Assembly (NCBI GenBank): GCA_026991755.1 | Contig: JALXAX010000012.1 | Coordinates: forward strand, 1 to 64,000 | Source: Thiotrichaceae bacterium | Lineage (GTDB): Bacteria; Pseudomonadota; Gammaproteobacteria; Thiotrichales; Thiotrichaceae | Length of the DNA: 64,000 nucleotides | Direction: 5' to 3' | Shown: positions 61,168 to 64,000 of the stretch, piece after piece | Layout of the letters: each line of letters opens with the position of its first letter | Position numbering within the stretch: position 1 is the first letter of the stretch | Program-made: the position numbers and the translations under genes | The notes under the pieces: model-generated | Databases searched by the model: none | What the model was told of the DNA's origin: nothing | Seen by the model: the letters and a program-made list of their open reading frames with translations, nothing else

Positions 61168-61899
61168 ATGAGATTTGACGTTATCACGTTGTTCCCTGAA
61201 ATGGTGCAAGCCGTAACACAGAGTGGCGTGACAAGTCGAGCAGCAGAGCAGGGATTGATTACACTTAACTGTATCAACCCTCGTGATTATGCAACGGACA
61301 AACATCGCACCGTTGATGATCGCCCTTACGGTGGTGGTCCTGGCATGGTGATGAAAGCGGATGTGGTTTTATCCACTATACGTGATGCGAAACAGCAGTC
61401 ACCCGCTAGCAAAGTGGTTTACCTAAGCCCGCAAGGCAAAACAGTAAATCAGGCAATGATGTCATCCGCCGCTAAAGAAGAAGGATTAATTCTTCTTTGT
61501 GGTCGCTACGAAGGTATCGACGAAAGAATTATAGAGCTGGCAGTCGATGAGGAATGGTCAATAGGTGACTATGTTCTCAGTGGTGGTGAACTTGGCGCAA
61601 TGGTCGTCATTGATAGTATCACCCGTTTACTACCAGGTGCTTTAGGTCATGAGCAGTCAGCAGAACAAGATTCATTTTCGGATGGATTATTAGACTGTCC
61701 ACACTACACACGACCTGAAGAGATAGAAGAGAAGCCAATCCCCGCTGTATTAAAAAGTGGGAATCATGCAGAAATTGCAAAATGGCGAAGAATGGAAGCA
61801 CTAGGCAGGACGTATCAAAAACGCCCCGACCTATTAGAGAAACTAGATTTAAACGAGCAGGATAAAAAACTGCTTGAAGTATTTTTGCGGCAGCAGTGA
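61168..61899 (+). CDS. trmD: tRNA (guanine37-N1)-methyltransferase
   Basis: Methylates G37 next to the anticodon, which prevents +1 frameshifting. The 243-residue SPOUT enzyme has [36 protein letters not shown] and the trefoil-knot AdoMet-binding [20 protein letters not shown], then a C-terminal helical domain ([20 protein letters not shown]). It begins directly at the rimM stop. It ends 25 bp before the rplS start. Confidence 0.97.
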   Translation: MRFDVITLFPEMVQAVTQSGVTSRAAEQGLITLNCINPRDYATDKHRTVDDRPYGGGPGMVMKADVVLSTIRDAKQQSPASKVVYLSPQGKTVNQAMMSSAAKEEGLILLCGRYEGIDERIIELAVDEEWSIGDYVLSGGELGAMVVIDSITRLLPGALGHEQSAEQDSFSDGLLDCPHYTRPEEIEEKPIPAVLKSGNHAEIAKWRRMEALGRTYQKRPDLLEKLDLNEQDKKLLEVFLRQQ

Positions 61900-61924
61900 T
61901 GCGCCGACTATTGAGGTTAAAGAG

Positions 61925-62272
61925 ATGAGCAACATAATTCAAGCAATTGAAAACGAGCAAATGGCAGGTAAAGAAATCACTGAGTTTAATCCCGGTGATA
62001 CCGTTGTCGTGAATGTGAATGTAAGAGAAGGCTCACGTGAGCGTGTTCAGGCTTTTGAAGGTGTTGTAATTGGTAAGCGTAACCGCGGACTAAACTCATC
62101 TTTTACGGTTCGTAAAATCTCTTACGGTGAAGGCGTTGAAAGAACGTTCATGACATACAGCAACGCAATTGCAGGTATTGAGTTAAAGCGTCGTGGCGAT
62201 GTACGTCGTGCAAAGCTTTACTATCTACGTGGCCTTACGGGTAAAGCTGCACGTATCAAAGAAAAAGTATAA
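61925..62272 (+). CDS. rplS: 50S ribosomal protein L19
   Basis: Large-subunit protein at the interface with the 30S subunit. The 115-residue protein starts [13 protein letters not shown] and has [46 protein letters not shown] (in parts) and the C-terminal [21 protein letters not shown], all typical. The open frame upstream to 61874 overlaps trmD and is rejected. A terminator at 62365 ends the operon. Confidence 0.97.
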   Translation: MSNIIQAIENEQMAGKEITEFNPGDTVVVNVNVREGSRERVQAFEGVVIGKRNRGLNSSFTVRKISYGEGVERTFMTYSNAIAGIELKRRGDVRRAKLYYLRGLTGKAARIKEKV

Positions 62273-62364
62273 TAGCACTTGCTTTTGCGCTCTTGAAAGA
62301 GTGCTTAGAGTTAGTCTAATGAAGTAGTGTGTAGGAAGTATCTACTAGCGCTAGTCTATCAAAA

Positions 62365-62402
62365 ACCCTTATCTAAATCATTTTAGGTAGGGGTTTTGTT
62401 GT
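62365..62402 (+). terminator. Rho-independent terminator of the rpsP operon
   Basis: AAAACCCTTATCTAAA pairs with TTTAGGTAGGGGTTTT (two wobble or mismatch positions) around a four-base loop, followed by GTTGTTT. It lies 93 bp after the rplS stop. Confidence 0.8.
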
Positions 62403-62453
62403 TTCTAGCGGTTTATTTTTAAATGATGAAAATTCCTTTTATTATTTTGGGCG

Positions 62454-62504
62454 CTAGTACATAAACCCGTTTAAAGTGTTGCTATAAACTGGTTGGTGTA
62501 CTAG
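62454..62504. repeat. Mini palindrome with cloverleaf-type ends
   Basis: A 51-bp hairpin with 20-bp arms (three mismatches) beginning CTAGTACATAAACC and ending GGTTGGTGTACTAG. The ends are nearly those of the cloverleaf element at 20331, but hairpins 1 and 2 are missing. It lies between the rplS terminator and ygiQ. The remaining bases hold no other feature. Confidence 0.75.
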
Positions 62505-62581
62505 CACTGTCAAAATCACAAAACCCTATTAATTGCTTTTAAGCTATACTGTTTACCTAGTAATCAATCACCCCAAACCCT

Positions 62582-64000
62582 ATGTCTTCCGTAGCCCCTT
62601 ATCAAGTTAGAACTACCCTGTTTGAGCACCCACAATATTGGGCGGAATGCTATGGTGTGTCGCCTTACTTGCCGATGAGTCGTGCAGAAATGGATGCGCT
62701 AGGTTGGGACTCTTGCGATATTATCATTGTGACGGGCGATGCTTATGTTGATCATCCGTCTTTTGGGATGGCGATTATAGGTCGCTTGCTAGAAGCTCAG
62801 GGTTTTCGAGTGGGTATTATAGCGCAGCCCGATTGGACCTCTAAAGATGCCTTCGAACAGCTAGGCCAACCCAACTTATTCTTTGGGGTGGCAGCGGGCA
62901 ATATGGATTCGATGATTAACCGTTATACGGCTGATCGCAAACCTCGCTCTGACGATGCCTATACCGCAGGTGGCATGGGTGGAAAACGCCCTGATCGTGC
63001 AACCTTGGTCTATTCGCAGCGCTGTAAAGAGGCTTATCCAGAAACACCTGTTGTGATGGGTGGCATTGAAGCATCCCTGCGTAGAATCGCGCACTTTGAT
63101 TACTGGCAGGAAAAAGTAAGGCGCTCCATCATCATGGATGCCAATGCTGATATTTTACTCTATGGAAATGCAGAGCGAGCTATTGTTGAGCTAGCACACC
63201 GTATTTCCAGAGGTGAAGACGTAGCGATGATAACGGATATTCGTGGAACAGCTTTCGTGCGTGCGGATACCCCAAAAGGTTGGCAAGAGATAGATTCCAC
63301 CCGTATCGACCAGCCTGGGAAAATTGATCGAATCATCAATCCCTATGTGAATACGCAAGATATGGAGGAGTGCGAGCTAGAAGAGCGTAATGCAAAATGG
63401 TTTGACTATCAGCCCTCGCGTCCCAAACGTCCTGATGAAAAGAAAATAGACTTTCACCCACGAGCTAACTTAAACCGAGATACTACGGTTATACGCCTCC
63501 CATCCTATGAGAAAGTGCGTAATGATAAGGCGCTTTACGCCCATGCTAACCGTGTGCTGCACTTGGAGACAAACCCAGGAAATGCGCGCGCTTTAGTGCA
63601 AAAGCACGGTACTCAGGATTTATGGATTAACCCACCTCCTTACCCCCTTTCGACGGATGAAATGGATGGAGTTTTCGCATTGCCTTATGCGCGTAAGCCC
63701 CATCCTGACTATGGTGATGCGAAAATACCTGCTTATGAAATGATCAGGTTCTCGATTAACATTATGCGAGGCTGTTTTGGAGGTTGTACGTTTTGTTCAA
63801 TTACCGAACACGAAGGGCGTATTATCCAAAACCGATCTAAAGCATCTATCTTGCAAGAAATCGAAGATATTCGTGACAAGGTTCCTGGCTTTACAGGCGT
63901 TATTTCTGATCTGGGTGGGCCAACGGCCAATATGTATCGACTAGCTTGTAAAAGCCCAAAAATTGAAGCTTCCTGTCGAAAGCCCAGTTGTGTCTACCCG
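62582..64000 (+). CDS. ygiQ: YgiQ family radical SAM protein, N-terminal part
   Basis: The frame runs open to the window end (473 codons), so the C-terminus is missing. It starts [20 protein letters not shown], has the UPF0313 N-terminal domain ([57 protein letters not shown]) and then the radical SAM core with the CxxxCxxC cluster-binding motif in [19 protein letters not shown]. Family members are conserved in many bacteria but the substrate is not established. The ATG at 62582 lacks an obvious ribosome-binding site but matches the expected N-terminus. Confidence 0.93.
   Translation, partial: MSSVAPYQVRTTLFEHPQYWAECYGVSPYLPMSRAEMDALGWDSCDIIIVTGDAYVDHPSFGMAIIGRLLEAQGFRVGIIAQPDWTSKDAFEQLGQPNLFFGVAAGNMDSMINRYTADRKPRSDDAYTAGGMGGKRPDRATLVYSQRCKEAYPETPVVMGGIEASLRRIAHFDYWQEKVRRSIIMDANADILLYGNAERAIVELAHRISRGEDVAMITDIRGTAFVRADTPKGWQEIDSTRIDQPGKIDRIINPYVNTQDMEECELEERNAKWFDYQPSRPKRPDEKKIDFHPRANLNRDTTVIRLPSYEKVRNDKALYAHANRVLHLETNPGNARALVQKHGTQDLWINPPPYPLSTDEMDGVFALPYARKPHPDYGDAKIPAYEMIRFSINIMRGCFGGCTFCSITEHEGRIIQNRSKASILQEIEDIRDKVPGFTGVISDLGGPTANMYRLACKSPKIEASCRKPSCVYP

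Overview
The window is a stretch of chromosome from a Gram-negative bacterium, most likely a gammaproteobacterium. The evidence is the gene content and order: pepA/holC/valS, divergent rne and rluC, ffh-rpsP-rimM-trmD-rplS beside ccsA/corB homologues, mpl-ubiX, yicC, radA, and a type II secretion pseudopilin set. The DNA is AT-rich. Genus cannot be assigned by reading alone. I see no rRNA, tRNA, CRISPR array, prophage or transposase gene.

Layout. 1-11358: tail of pepA, an outer-membrane protein, holC, a glycosyltransferase with a membrane partner, a lipoprotein, the glutathione-dependent formaldehyde pair frmA-fghA, two membrane proteins and valS. 11359-26137: a PAS-GGDEF-EAL protein, mpl-ubiX, a thioredoxin, a lytic transglycosylase, a large membrane-anchored glycosidase-like protein, a small RNA candidate, a Do-family protease, a DnaJ-like co-chaperone, yicC and an SH3 protein. 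26138-33703: response regulator plus 7TMR-DISM hybrid kinase, comF, a rhombosortase-like protease and gspGHIJ. 34031-44077: the most unusual locus, with an RND adaptor and pump, a lipoprotein, a ParA-like ATPase, two single-pass membrane proteins and a dynamin-like GTPase. 44678-59868: GFA protein, RNase E, rluC, HAD phosphatase, SppA, a degenerate DEAD-box-like protein, radA, corB/ccsA homologues, ffh and a small exported protein. 60240-64000: rpsP operon and the start of ygiQ.

Two things stand out. (1) The 10-kb locus at 34031-44077 joins an efflux pump to a ParA/McdA-type positioning ATPase, a TPR anchor, a Met-rich coiled-coil anchor and a membrane-remodelling GTPase. The pump carries 21 perfect AxPKAK hexapeptides at its C-terminus. 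I read this as a candidate undescribed system for positioning or clustering an envelope complex. (2) Two ~270-bp cloverleaf-shaped palindromes (3437-3707 and 20331-20599) keep the same fold while most stems have changed sequence on both arms.

The intergenic regions are full of small non-autonomous elements. Three families of about 160 bp were recognised, all with terminal inverted repeats: MITE-A (5-bp duplications), MITE-B (4-bp, often TTAA) and MITE-C (CTAG). They sit between operon partners, next to stop codons and in promoter regions. All functional statements rest on motif recognition by eye, with no database search.
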